A stretch of DNA of 64,000 bases from Ficedula albicollis (Eukaryota; Chordata; Aves; Passeriformes; Muscicapidae), in the NCBI RefSeq assembly GCF_000247815.1, contig NC_021673.1:105973174-106037173 (forward strand). Reading direction: 5' to 3'. Positions 36,211 through 47,155 of the stretch are shown in pieces. Within the stretch, counting starts at the first letter, position 1; each line of letters starts with the position of its first letter. Position numbers and translations under genes: made by a program. The notes below the pieces were generated by a model. That model saw only the letters and a list, made by a program, of their open reading frames with translations. It searched no databases and was not told the origin of the DNA.

Positions 36211-36268
36211 GCAAAAAAACCCAAAAAACAAACAAACAAACAAAACCACAAAAAAAACCCCCAAAAAA
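36211..36268. repeat. A-rich low-complexity tract with (CAAA)n
   Basis: A run of A with interspersed C: GCAAAAAAACCCAAAAAACA, then several CAAA units, then AAAAAACCCCCAAAAAA. Such A-rich tracts are common in bird genomes and carry no coding signal. The minus frame at 36200-36412 that reads through it (rich in F, G, C and V) is an artefact. Confidence 0.85.
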
Positions 36269-37321
36269 TCCATCAACTCCAACATTTTCTAATATATTGA
36301 CTATCAAAACATTTTGTGCCCAATAGGTATCTAGACTTCTGGATAAGTATAGAAGTGGCACTGTAGCTGGAGGGTTTATGGTAATTCTATAAGCAGCAAA
36401 GTGTCTCTGCAAAGGAGAGATAAACAGCTAGTAATCCTCATAATTCCCCACTGATAGCCTATCCATCTCTGCTATAAATTAGAAAGCCCAGAGATTAGGA
36501 AGGCTAGGCAGGGTGTAGCTCACAGCATTAATCACAGTATTAGGACAGCAATGTGCTTGATTTCTGCGTCCAAAGCACTGGTATTTCTCTCTAGCTTAAA
36601 AAGACATAATTTAGTTGGGAATATATATTGTCCAAACTGCCTACTCAATGCAGAGATGGTTTTCCAGAAGACACTGTTACACACTTCTTAAAACTAAGGT
36701 ACTGACTGCAGACTGGGGAGCAGTGCAGTACTTCTCACTATGAGGACTGCAACCGAGATTTTGTAATCTCTTCAAGTTTCCGAATTAAGATTTAATTTTT
36801 TTTTAATATGTGCTCAGCATTATTCAGATGGATTAGGGTCAGTTTGTCCTCATACCTCGTGGTTCGAGGGGGATATTGAGCAAATACTTCTGATCTTTTG
36901 GAGTCTGCATGTGGCCACACAGGCAGAACTGGTAATGTCATTATGTGTGTACAAATTCCTATTTAAACATAAAGATATGAACAGGCATATTTAAAAATTA
37001 GAGGTTAGATATCAGTTCTCACAAGCACATGGCTGAACTAAATAATAGTTTGGCAGTGATGGGTAAGGCTAAATGGAAATTTCTAGAGAAAGGAACTTCC
37101 TAACTACAATATGAAAAAGGTCTTGTCAGCAAAGGGAGAAAAACACTAATAAATGTTCATAGGGGAAAAAACCCCAATCTCTCTGAAAGGGATAGAATTT
37201 TGTGGAGAAAGGAAGATTTTGCTTCAAATGTTAGAGGTATTGTGAAAGGATACGAACTGACATAAGGCTGATAAAATCTAATAGGCTACAGGAACAGATG
37301 TTGGCAGAACAAGTGTCATTT
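36269..37321. other. Unique non-coding sequence
   Basis: AT-rich, with no frame above 60 codons beyond the tail of the A-rich artefact. No repeat or RNA gene seen. Confidence 0.55.
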
Positions 37322-37398
37322 TATCATCAACATACAGTAATTTAGACTCAGCAGTAGTATCATTGTATCATCAACATACAGTAATTTAGACTCAGCAG
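37322..37398. repeat. Direct duplication, 2 x 33 bp, period 44
   Basis: TATCATCAACATACAGTAAT followed by TTAGACTCAGCAG occurs at 37322-37354 and again, identically, at 37366-37398, with an 11-bp spacer. Confidence 0.95.
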
Positions 37399-37460
37399 AT
37401 TTCGTACCAAAGTTGAAGATTCGTGTAATTGCAAATAAATATCTGCAAGATGACAGCATG

Positions 37461-37581
37461 GCAGAAGACAGTCTCAGAGATATGTTAGTTAAAAAAACCT
37501 CAAACTAAACACTTAGAGGAAGCAGAAGACCGTCTCAGAGATATGTTCTTTAAAAAAACCTCAAACTAAACACTTAGAGGA
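37461..37581. repeat. Direct tandem duplication, 2 x 60 bp, period 61
   Basis: Copies are 37461-37520 and 37522-37581. Both contain GCAGAAGAC, GTCTCAGAGATATGTT, TAAAAAAACCTCAAAC and ACACTTAGAGGAA. They differ only at one or two positions (ACAGTC versus ACCGTC, TAGTTA versus TCTTTA). The pair lies 63 bp after the previous duplication. Confidence 0.95.
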
Positions 37582-39687
37582 AAAATAGCCTATAGGGTAA
37601 ATATAAAGTTCATAACAGAGTACTGTGGAAGATAAAGCAAAACATCAACCCCCAAAAATCAAAAACTTCCAGCAAAAGTTAAGACATGTATGCAAGACAT
37701 CAGTGGAAAGAAGTTTTGTAAGACAGATGAAAAAGGAAATGTTAGCACTGGATGACAGCAAATGAATGCATCTTCAACAACATACTTTATGAAGCTAATT
37801 TCTGAAATATATTCACAGAAATTTGAATTGTCAGCATTTTCATGATAGTGCTCTGATCTACCCTTCCCCCCATGGAGATGATTCAGAAGAGGAATGGAGA
37901 TTTTCAGGCAGCTTTTTAAAGAATGTTGATAGAGTCTTCAACAGCATATCAGCCACCATGGTTTGTGTGTGTGGACCACAACTAGCAGAGTTTCTGGTGG
38001 GGAGGTGAATTGGGGGTTCTTGCATTTGTAGGCATTGTCCAGCCTGAAGAAAGAAGGCCACTCTAACTGAGCATCAAAGAAACTCTACTAAAGGTCGGTG
38101 TTGAGACTTTGAGCCGTTTGAAAAACTGGCAGGAGCTGTTAGGTAGCAATCAAAATTCTGTAAATATGCTTAGAAAGGGATGTGCTTCAATTTTAATTAT
38201 TTTCTAGCACGCCTAGGAGAAAATTATATGCCTGATGGTGGAGTAAGTGGAATTGAAGTTCTCACCCTCTTTACTTCTTCAGGGACAGTTAACAGATGTG
38301 GGAATACACTGGAGAACTGTTAAGATCACTTTTTCCCTTCCAAAGTACTTTTAGAAAAAAGAAAATAAACACAAGCATGTAGCATCACTAGTGGCCGTTT
38401 CAATGCAGAAAAGTTAACATATTTAGACCGTGGATCTGAGGCATAGGAATAATATTCCAATTGTAATTTTATGTCTGTAACAATACTGGAGTGCATGTGT
38501 AAATTATTTTCGGTTTTATTATATTCCAAATTGTTCAGCATTGCACAGTCAAAGCAATGATGCCACTGGTATCCTCAGTTCTGAGCGTTTTGTCAAATTA
38601 AACCAAAAGTCTTATTCAGGCTACTGAGTATCCGTAAAAAGTTTGAATGATTCTGTTTTCTCTAATTTGTTATCACATAGGAATTACAAAATGAGAAAGA
38701 ATGTAGGAATTTTGGGGGGAATATTTGATGGTTTTAACCATTAAACAGCCCTTTAGTTTTCCCTGTCCATTCTGCATTTTCCCAAGCTCATCATAAAATA
38801 AAGAAAGGGTACTATTTCCTGCTCTTTATCTGTGCAGTTACATTTCATTGATTAGACAGAACAGTGTCCTGAACAAGACAATATCATTGGGAAAGTGGGT
38901 TGCCCTGTAAGGAGTATTATAATGATCAACAGAGGGCACAGTTAGCTTACAGAAGCAAGACTAGGGTGTCTCATACCTTTTCAGACCTTGTTTTACTAAC
39001 CTCTCTGAAGTTATTTTGGGGACTTCATTTCTTAGTCTTGGTAACCTCCATGCTTGCTTCTGATTTATTTCTGATCCCTAAATTTAGGACATCCTATTGC
39101 AGCCTAGCAGTGATGGATATTACTTTTTTGTTCATGGCAGCGCACTTGCAAGTTATAGGTGCCTACCTGAGGCACTAGTTGGCAAAGATTCAGGAATCTT
39201 TTTCTTGCTATTCTCTATCAAAAAAACCCCCAAACCTGAGTATCTGAAGCTGACTCTATTCTCTCTTTTGATTTTGAAAGAAAGAGGAAAAGGAGACATT
39301 ATGAAATGTTCTAGATGAAATTTTCATCTCACTGATGAAATTTTCCAGAATAGAGTTACAAACTCTGGCTGAGCAGATGCTTACACTGTCATGACTGGAA
39401 ACAGAACTGAAATATGACTTTTCTGTGCAATTTGGTGACTGAGCTAACAAGTCTTATGAAGATAGCCATGCTGCTTCCAGAGACTGCAACCATTGCATAT
39501 CTCTTGCTGAGCTGTGTGGATATGTAGCTGAGTTCACTTCTAGTTATAAATATCAGCTTAATTTTCTGATAACAGTAGTTAATTTTACAGGGATCAGATT
39601 TTTTGGTGAGTTTTGAATATGGTGAGGATATCCAAATGTGGATACCTACCACTTGTAAACCTAGGAATGGAAATTCTTTTGTTACTA
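37582..39687. other. Unique non-coding sequence
   Basis: No repeat family recognised. Frames of 61-92 codons without domains (for example 38900-39178). A small repeat of GATGAAATTTTC occurs at about 39314-39345. Nothing further seen. Confidence 0.5.
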
Positions 39688-40100
39688 TGTCATGATTTAG
39701 GAATGGTATTCCCCAATTTAGTATTCCAGCTGAAACCATCCAAACCATGTGCTTATTAATAACTCACTCTTTCCTCCACCTCCCACCATGCCAGGCTGGA
39801 GAGTAGAATTAGAAGCAGAAAAGATGAAGACCATGGGTTGAGATAAGAACAATTTACTGGAAACAGCAATGGGATAAAAAACAGTAACAGCAACAATGCT
39901 AATAAAAGTATTAGTATAAGAAAAAAATGCAAATAATTCACCTGTGATTGCACACACCCCTCCATGGAAACCCCAAAATACCTGACCACTCTCCCCTCAG
40001 TGTCATGCCATCTCTTCCTCTCTCCCTGGAAAATGATGTGAGGTGTTGCATGCTCCCTCCTACTGCAAAAATTAATCCTGTCCTGTCTGGGCCCAGGACA
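39688..40100 (-). mobile_element. ERVL-type solo LTR, reverse orientation
   Basis: Plus-strand edges are TGTCATGATTTAGGAATGG at the left and GGGCCCAGGACA at the right, giving TG...CA termini. Read on the minus strand it starts TGTCCTGGGCCC, has TTCCAGTAAATTGTTCTTAT before CTCAACCCATGG, and ends with a decayed version of the ERVL LTR 3' end. The same landmarks occur in the LTR at 30655-31233, so the two belong to related families. No internal retroviral genes adjoin it, and the 5-bp flanks (TACTA and GAGTA) do not match perfectly. The minus frames of 77-119 codons overlapping it are incidental. Confidence 0.8.
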
Positions 40101-40446
40101 GAGTAGAAATGAAAATACAAATTTTTCATAAACTTTAAATATTATAAAATCTGTGTGACTTTTAATTTAGCTAACTCATTGAAAACACAGCTGGAGAACA
40201 GCAATTTGACATTTCCAACAATCTGGAATACTATGCCAGGTACTTATCTAGATTATTGGAACAAATTCTTCAGTTCTGCAACATAGCTATCATCAAGAGA
40301 GAAGAAAAAGTGTGACTAGGTAAGAGGTCAGTGGTTGCATAAAGAAATTGAGCACATCAAAATCTGCAAACATTCCTTTGTGCACATTGACAGAGGTTAT
40401 GTTACTTCTTCAGGGGTATGATAGTGCCTGGCAGGGCCTGAAAAAA
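40101..40446. other. Unique non-coding sequence
   Basis: Short AT-rich stretch between the LTR and the next duplication; nothing recognised. Confidence 0.55.
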
Positions 40447-40679
40447 GAGGAATTATGTGTATTCCAGAGGGAAACTGCACTAAATCTGGTGCTTAAAGTC
40501 ATTAAAAGAGTGAAAATTCCTCTCTAATCAATCTGCTTACTGAGTGCTTGCTAACCAAAACACCTGTGAAGAGGAATTATGTGTATTCCAGAGGGAAACT
40601 GCACTAAATCTGGTGCTTAAAGTCATTAAAAGAGTGAAAATTCCTCTCTAATCAATCTGCTTACTGAGTGCTTGCTAAC
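40447..40679. repeat. Direct duplication, 2 x 109 bp, period 124
   Basis: Copies are 40447-40555 and 40571-40679, separated by 15 bp (CAAAACACCTGTGAA). Both start GAGGAATTATGTGTATTCCA and end ACTGAGTGCTTGCTAAC. I see no difference between them, so this is one of the youngest duplications in the window. Confidence 0.97.
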
Positions 40680-40833
40680 AGCTCTGTACATATAGTGTTC
40701 CAGGAGAACTCAGTCCAACAGTATAGGTCACATCTGGCTCTTCACATTAGATATTAATGCTAGTTTTAAAAGTATTTCCAGTAACAGTGTAGATATTGTT
40801 CAGGTTAACAGCTGGCAGTCTAAAACTTCTCTA
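40680..40833. other. Short unique spacer
   Basis: Unique sequence between two duplications; nothing recognised. Confidence 0.5.
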
Positions 40834-40959
40834 TGTTGAGCCACTCACTTTGTTGCTATGTTCCATTTGAAAGTTCTCATGTCTGGCCTGTGAAGGTGTT
40901 GAGCCACTCACTTTTTTGCTATGTTGCATTTGAAAGTTCTCATGTCTGGCCTGTGAAGG
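40834..40959. repeat. Direct tandem duplication, 2 x 63 bp
   Basis: Copies 40834-40896 and 40897-40959 are head to tail without a spacer. Each begins TGTTGAGCCACTCACTTT and ends CATGTCTGGCCTGTGAAGG. Visible differences are TTGTTGC versus TTTTTGC and TTCCATT versus TGCATT. The period is a multiple of three, so the 89-codon frame at 40833-41102 repeats in frame, but that frame shows no other sign of being coding. Confidence 0.96.
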
Positions 40960-41131
40960 GACCCTACTGTGACTGGATAGTTCCTGTGCATACTTTTGGG
41001 ACTCCTTGTTCTCAGAATAGGTGTATTTTCCAAGTTACTGTCAGGTGCTTTATTAGCAGAATCCTTTTCAGAAGGGTGAGGCATCATTGCTGTGCTTTTT
41101 GAAGTTTGTTAGATTTTCTCATCCTCTCCCA

Positions 41132-41207
41132 GTGTGTTTTCAGCATGTTCATTTTTTCCATCACCTTCAAGTGCATTTTCAGCATGTTCATTTTTTCCAT
41201 CACCTTC
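41132..41207. repeat. Direct tandem duplication, 2 x 37 bp, period 39
   Basis: TTTTCAGCATGTTCATTTTT continuing to CCATCACCTTC occurs in 41132-41168 and in 41171-41207. The copies differ only at the GTGTG/GTGCA start. Confidence 0.94.
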
Positions 41208-42709
41208 TTAAGCAGCTATCATTCCTGTGATTCCCTTGAGCCCCCCCTGCTGAAAATATACTTTATGTTGACTTCATTTTTGCCTGCTATCCTGAAAACA
41301 AAAACGTATTTTTGTCAGGCATCCCCTAACTCCTCTTGAAGGGCAGAATGACTCAGCTTTGCAGAAGGGAAGCCAGCACACCCACTTTGCATTTTGGACA
41401 ACTCAGAAGTTCACCCAGTTTAACCCTCCATACCCAGTATATGGAAAATCAGGAAAATGGTAGTATATACACACTGCTCTCTTGTCCAGAGTGTGGAAGC
41501 AATGATTTTAATTGAAATGATTTCTCCTCATTCAGTTCCCGTCAGCTGTTTGCCATACTGAATTTTACACAGTAAAATTATTTTCTCCAGGTTCTGGAAA
41601 ACTCTTCATATAGTTGAAAGTATTCTAATGTAGAGAGAAAAAAAAAGGGGGGGAGGAAATAAGTATTTGAATAATACTTAGTATTATATTTATTTAATTT
41701 GAGGAATGTTTACTATTACACACCTTAAGACTGATATTACCTGGGGCTTCATTGTGACATTATAAGATTGGGTTGTGGGGAATCTTTGTTTTTGCTTTCC
41801 AGAAAAGCATCATGTTCTTTTTACTTAAGACCTTTGTTCAGAGGTGGGAAATTGATGCTATTACATTGTATATTATTTTGTAGATGCTAAATTCCTTGCA
41901 AATATACCTTCTTTAGGTCGTAAGCCTCAAGGTGCTTAGAAAAAAGCCAAATATATTACAATGTGGTCTGAAATTAGGATGATGTGCCAAAGAGAAGTGG
42001 TGTTTGAGGTCATAAATATTCTATCTTGGCCATGTGGATTTTGAATTATAGTTGTAGTTCAGCTCAGAAAGACTAATTTTTTCAGTGTCTAAGACTATGC
42101 ATATGTCAGCCAGTGCTGAATTACCAGGATGCAGTGCTTCTCGGGATTGCAGATGGGTAGTTACTGGGGAAGTCAGAAAAGTGTGCTTGTGACTCCAGAA
42201 ACAGAATCTGCTTTTAGTTGCAAGGCTTGCTTTGGTCAGTGTCATAGGAGATAGCATTGCACCTCAGGCAAGAAAATGTGACTGTTTAATGTTTGAGACA
42301 GATCTCATGCTTAAGCCCAGGAACTGAAGTATAACTGTTGTTTGTTTTTATTTTAGCAGGGAAAAAGCAATAATCCCAGCTGGCAGTCCAAAAATAACCA
42401 GATTGGAGGGTGGAAGGAAAAAGAAGGAAAAGGGAAGACTAAAATGGAGAGGTAAATTGTCTGTGTAGCCACAGTTCCCTTGCAAGGAGGAGCAGAGAGG
42501 CAGTATTTTATCAGGAGTATGTGGGAATGTAGTGGTGTTATGGTGACTGCAGAGGAGGAGCAGAGACACCACTGCTACACCACACCACTTGAAATGATTA
42601 ATGAGATTTGTGGGAGAGAGAGGGGAGTATCTCCAGTTCTCCTCTGGAGGTGTAAATACCTTGTCGTCTGTTGTTTTATAAAGTTCCTTAAATACCTCCT
42701 GGACATTGA
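41208..42709. other. Unique non-coding sequence
   Basis: Ordinary sequence with a short A-run followed by a G-run at about 41640-41655. Frames of 74-106 codons overlap on opposite strands around 42350-42800 and look incidental. Confidence 0.5.
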
Positions 42710-42888
42710 ACTGTTTCTAGTGATTCACTGTAATGTTATCTCTCCCCATTTCTATGGTGACTCCTGGTCTCCCATAAATAGCTTTAGTCTGGGTGGTTGA
42801 CTGTTTCTAATGATTCACTGTAATGTTATGTCTCCCCATTTCTATGGTGACTCCTGGTCTCCCATAAATAGCTTTAGTCTGGGTGGTT
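42710..42888. repeat. Direct tandem duplication, 2 x 90 bp
   Basis: Copies are 42710-42799 and 42800-42888, head to tail. Both contain CTGTTTCTA, GATTCACTGTAATGTTAT, CTATGGTGACTCCTGGTCTC and TTTAGTCTGGGTGGTT. The differences seen are TAGTGA versus TAATGA and TATCTC versus TATGTC. Confidence 0.96.
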
Positions 42889-43809
42889 TAAGCACTGGGA
42901 AAATCTGATTCTTTGCAATGAAAGTGTGCAGAAGCAGATTCTTACTTATGATTCCTTTTCCTTGATCATCAGATTAATGGGGGGTGTTGTGGATGCTGTG
43001 GGATTGTGGCATGTTTAGGCTGTGATATGTGGATATTTTGCATCTTGTTTGTATTTGTGGAAATTAAAAACCTCAGCCACAATGGAAGGAAAGTTCTGAG
43101 TCCTGAGACGGATTGTCCCTTTTTTCTGATTCAGAAATGAGCTGTGATATGATATCATTTGAGGACTAGAAATGTGATGGGAGGAAAGTAGAAAATATGA
43201 GACTCTAAAAGTGCTCAGAACCCAGTCTCAACATCTATTGCTGATTTTCCTCATGAAAATAAATTTAGATGTTTCTTCTTGAACATTTAAAAAGTGCAGT
43301 ATATTCTTCCTGGAAAGCACTGCTGCTAGATATTACTTAGGCTGCCACTTTTAAGGTTTGAACTGTAAATGCAACACAGAGGAACATTTTGCTCATAATT
43401 CATATTGTTTCTTTATATTACTTTTTTAAAATTTTATTTTATAGCTTTGTTTTATATTACATGTTTGGACTGGAAGCCTTTCTTCTAAATTTTGCATTAG
43501 TAACTACAGGAAAAGTTGGTAGTTTTCTCTAGTCATTTATCTCACCTATGATTTCGAAGAATAGATGCCAGCATGTAATTATATTCCTTCAAACCTAAGT
43601 CGTCTGGAGAAGGCTGAAATAACCCAGACCACACTGAAAGATCGCGAATGTTTCATTGCAGAAGAAATTGCAAAGTCCTGTGCCCTTCTCGGAGGTGTGC
43701 AGTGGAAAGACCAGAAGCCACAGACTTCTGGGAACACAGGGAATTGTGGCCAAAGGGAAGGCATTTGGGGAAATGACTGGGGTGAAATCGTGAGAGCAAT
43801 GTACTGTGA
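42889..43809. other. Unique non-coding sequence
   Basis: AT-rich with no repeat family recognised. The 106-codon frame at 43565-43885 begins here and runs into a CR1 remnant, so it is not a gene; an antisense frame of 139 codons overlaps it. Confidence 0.5.
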
Positions 43810-43915
43810 GGCTGAGGGATCTCCATCCTGCAGGTGTGCAGAACTTGGCTGGCCTGGCTTTGAGATGGGTGCTTGGACCAGATGACCTCTAGAGATTGCT
43901 GCCAAGATGGTTAGC
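43810..43915 (+). mobile_element. CR1 LINE 3' UTR remnant
   Basis: GGCTGAGGGATCTCCATCCT, then AGAACTTGGCTGGCCTGGC, then GCTTGGACCAGATGACCTCT follow the order of a CR1 3' UTR in sense orientation. The terminal ATTCTATG repeat has decayed. The left edge is uncertain and may lie up to 150 bp further upstream. Confidence 0.65.
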
Positions 43916-46858
43916 AGACTAGTCTTAGATGGTTTTGTGAAAAGCCAAGAGGGGACATAAATGGAATTTCCAATGGGATTATGCAGCATAGGAGGCATCT
44001 CCTTAGAATTGCATGCATGTTTGTGGGTTGGGGCTTTTTTGCTAAAACCCTTCTGGCTCTTACTTTCACCTTAACTTACTTGAGAACATTTCTTTGATTT
44101 CTCATTTTAAGTTGTTTTGATTGTTTGTATGTTTGTCAGATTTGCAATCATAATATATCTTCTTTCTCATAATAGCAACTGATAAGGGCCTTGATGATCC
44201 AATGCCCCATTTCTTTCTAAGCTTTGATCAGTGAAGTTGATAAAAAATCAATTTCTGAATTATTCTGGTTTGGATTTTGCCTGGATACTGTCTGTAAATA
44301 GTAGAGATGATTTACACTTATCTTTCTCTCAGTTTCTGCTTCAGGCTCTTAGCAAGCTCCAGCAGATATGAAATGGGCATGACGGGCTGTAGCAATATTT
44401 AGAAGGCTCTTTTCAGAACTGTGGTTCTAGCAACTTGTTTCACATGTAAGTAATTTTAAGTTCTGGAGGGCAAGGTAAAAAGCTAGCAATCTTCCAAAAG
44501 GTGAGACCCAGTGCAATCGAGTCTCTGCTGGCACAACTTTGTAAGAATGCAAAAAGCATATTTTGTGTGCTTTACTTTAAACCACTTGCTAGCTTTAAAC
44601 CCATTTTCAAGACGTTATTTGTTCTCTAGAGGCTGCTTTCATGGACCTTTCTGAGAGCTGAAGTTACTCAGCAGTTCACCTGCTTTGAACTCACATAGAT
44701 GGGCAGCTAACAAAAGATTCTCCCAAGCAAGGATTTCCACGTGCCAATGTGACTTACTCGACTCAGATGGTTTCTTTATTGCCACACATCAGTTATCTGC
44801 ATATCTGTGTTGTGCACTGTGTTTGGGCCTCCCCTTTCAGGAAGGTCACTTGGCATCTCTCCTGAGCTAAGCTGAAGGCAGTTGATTACTCCTGTAGAAG
44901 TCTCACAGTATCCTTTGTTTCCTGGGAGCCCTTGGAGCATGGTGTGAGTTGCATGAGCTACTCTGGTGGGGGCAGCTCATCCATTGCTGCCTTGATGCAG
45001 GAGCTGCGGGGCCCTGCTGTGCCCCATCAGGTCAGATTTTTTCTGTATGTGCACGGATAGGATGCCAAGAAATATGTTGTCACTGCTGGACCAGCTTATC
45101 CCCCTTGCAGCCTGTTCTCATGGAGAGCAGTCTCTGGCAGTCAGGGCACCAGGAACAAGTGACACAGATTAGGCAGTGGCTGGCCTCCTCTCAAGGGGAC
45201 GAGTAGAGGAACAGGAGTCCCCGTGTTGTGCAGTGCCAGGGCTCAGCACGAGGTGTCCACATGTGTGCATGCTAAAAATGGAGCATCTTGGGACCATGAT
45301 TGCAGCTGTGTGCATGGGTGGGATGATGTGTACAGAAGGCTCAGTCACTTCACTGATGATGGGCTGGGCAGGCTTTTGGTGTAGCTACTGTTAACTTTGT
45401 GATGCATCCTGGTCAGATGCTCAGGGCAGCAGCCAGACACTACACTCTGTGTCACTTCACTGTTTAGTACTCTTTTCCATTGAGAAGCAATTACTTGTGG
45501 TCCTGCTCCTACTCCCACTAATGTCTGGTCACCCCTAGTGGTGCTGGAGAAAGACAGCTTATTCCTACCATATTAGAGCAGTTTGGATTATCCCAAGAAG
45601 AAAGAAAGAAAACTGAAAAAGTGAAGTGAAAGGAGGGAATATCCCACAAAAAATAGTTATTTTTATTTGATTTTGTAGTCATTGCCCCATTCTCCCTTAG
45701 ATAGGTTAGAATTACAAATTTTACATAGCAATTTAAACTAGTATTAAACTCATATATAATCAGCTCTTACAGTCTGTTAACTAGTTTTATACTCAGAGAA
45801 AAGCTATGAATTGCCAGCTTCCTGAAATGCATATACTTCCTATGAGCTACCCAGACTGCTCTAAAAAAGTAGTGTGATCAGTTTGGCCAGCTGACAAGGC
45901 ATATGGCAAACCCTTTTATGATGCCTGTTATCTATAATGATAGCTGTTTGTGTAGCTGTGCTATTCACTGAGTAAGAGTAGAACAGTAGTGCAGCAATTG
46001 CTGCTAAGTGGAACAAACTGCAAAAGGACAAAAAAAAAAAAAATTGAAGACCAACATTTTAGAAATGTGAGAAAAAGAAAAGCAGCGCAGTCACCCAGGG
46101 GAGTTTCTATAGCAGCAGTAATCCGAAACACCCAGGCACATCGCCAAGAGCTCCAGTAGGTTGTTAATCAAAACTTCCAAATCTCCTGCCAATCCAAGGC
46201 TCTCTTAGCATCAGAGGGGAAAGCTGTCACATAATGATGTGATACTTACGTTACATAAAGAAATTTTAAATTTTTTTTGTAGGGAATATTCTTGTCCTAA
46301 GCAGATTTTTTTTTTCTTTTTTCAGCATATAAGAGAATCCTTCCCATTGGAGTTTCAATTGAAGTAATGTATTTTTAAACATTATTACATTTAATTTTTA
46401 ATAAGCGTACAGGATACTTTTGGATACTCTAGAGAATGAATTCTCTTTTATTGGCTGCAATTAGGTGTTCCAGTAGAAAAATGCAAATCTTACAATTCTT
46501 CCTAGCAATGGCAAAAGGTAGTAGTAAGAAGATTAAGCATCTGTGTAAAGCAGATACTTTAATTGCAATGCAAAATTTAAGTAAACTCTGTAAAAGTGCT
46601 CCCATTATCTATTTAGTTACCAGTAATATATGGCTTTGCCTCAGGCATTGAATTAAATAAAAAATAGCGTCAGCCACTTCCTGTTTGTATGGATAGTTGG
46701 TTTCTTTGTATTATCATACAGTAGGCATTTTTTTCAGCTGATGCTGACAAAACCCATTATCTAGGAGGTGTTTCTATTGCGTAATCTTAGCAACAGTGAA
46801 GGCAGCAGTGATTTCAATCTTTTCCATCTTAATTTTCTGGGTGATGGATTTTTCAGTT
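43916..46858. other. Unique non-coding sequence with a possible conserved element
   Basis: Two parts stand out. 44900-45420 is less AT-rich and carries several short frames, none recognisable. 46390-46720 is AT-rich, contains the POU octamer ATGCAAAT at 46481-46488 and several TTTAATT/TTAATTG cores, and may be an enhancer (see findings). Poly-A occurs at 46030-46043. No gene is supported. Confidence 0.45.
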
Positions 46859-47155
46859 CGCTTGGAGGGGGGAGGAGAACGCGGCAGGACACGAAAGGAA
46901 AGCGTGTTTTTTGGCGTGGTTTTCCATTGCCCCTGCTTGCCCGGCAAGCCCTCGGCGATCCCAGGGGGGCTGCAGGAGGCAGAGGCAGAGAGCGCTGCCA
47001 AGCCCTCGGTGATCCCAGGGAGGCTGCAGGAGGCAGAGGCAGAGAGCGCTGCCGTCCGCACCGGGAGCGCTCCGCGCTGCTCGCTGTGCCGAGTTACACA
47101 GCCTGGCGTGCTTCGAGGAGAAACCCACTGCTGGGGGAATGGCTGCGAGTACACG
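46859..47155. promoter_or_regulatory. Isolated CpG-rich segment, possible promoter or old LTR
   Basis: About two dozen CpG dinucleotides occur in 300 bp (counted by eye), far above the rest of the window, in locally GC-rich DNA with motifs such as GGAGCGCTCCGCGCTGCTCG and GCCGTCCGCACCGGGAG. It contains a 54-bp tandem duplication. Overlapping frames of 91-157 codons on both strands follow from the low stop-codon density and are not evidence of a gene. It could be a small CpG-island promoter of an unannotated or non-coding transcript, or a degraded GC-rich LTR. No TATA box or strong splice donor decides between these. Confidence 0.35.
46945..47052. repeat. Direct tandem duplication, 2 x 54 bp, within the CpG-rich segment
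   Basis: Copies 46945-46998 and 46999-47052 are head to tail. Each runs from CAAGCCCTCGG through GCTGCAGGAGGCAGAGGCAG to AGCGCTGCC. They differ at CGGCGATC versus CGGTGATC and GGGGGG versus GGGAGG. The period is a multiple of three, but the frames are not recognisable proteins. Confidence 0.96.

Noticed and set aside
36200..36412. 70-codon minus frame rich in F, G, C and V
   Set aside because: Product of the A-rich (CAAA)n tract.
36841..36880. GGTTCGAGG resembling a tRNA T-loop
   Set aside because: No matching acceptor, D or anticodon stems around it; no tRNA is supported anywhere in the window.
40834..47052. Several duplication periods divisible by three (63, 39, 90, 54), suggesting coding selection
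   Set aside because: Other periods in the window (92, 235, 175, 44, 61, 124, 49) are not, so no overall frame preserving trend exists.
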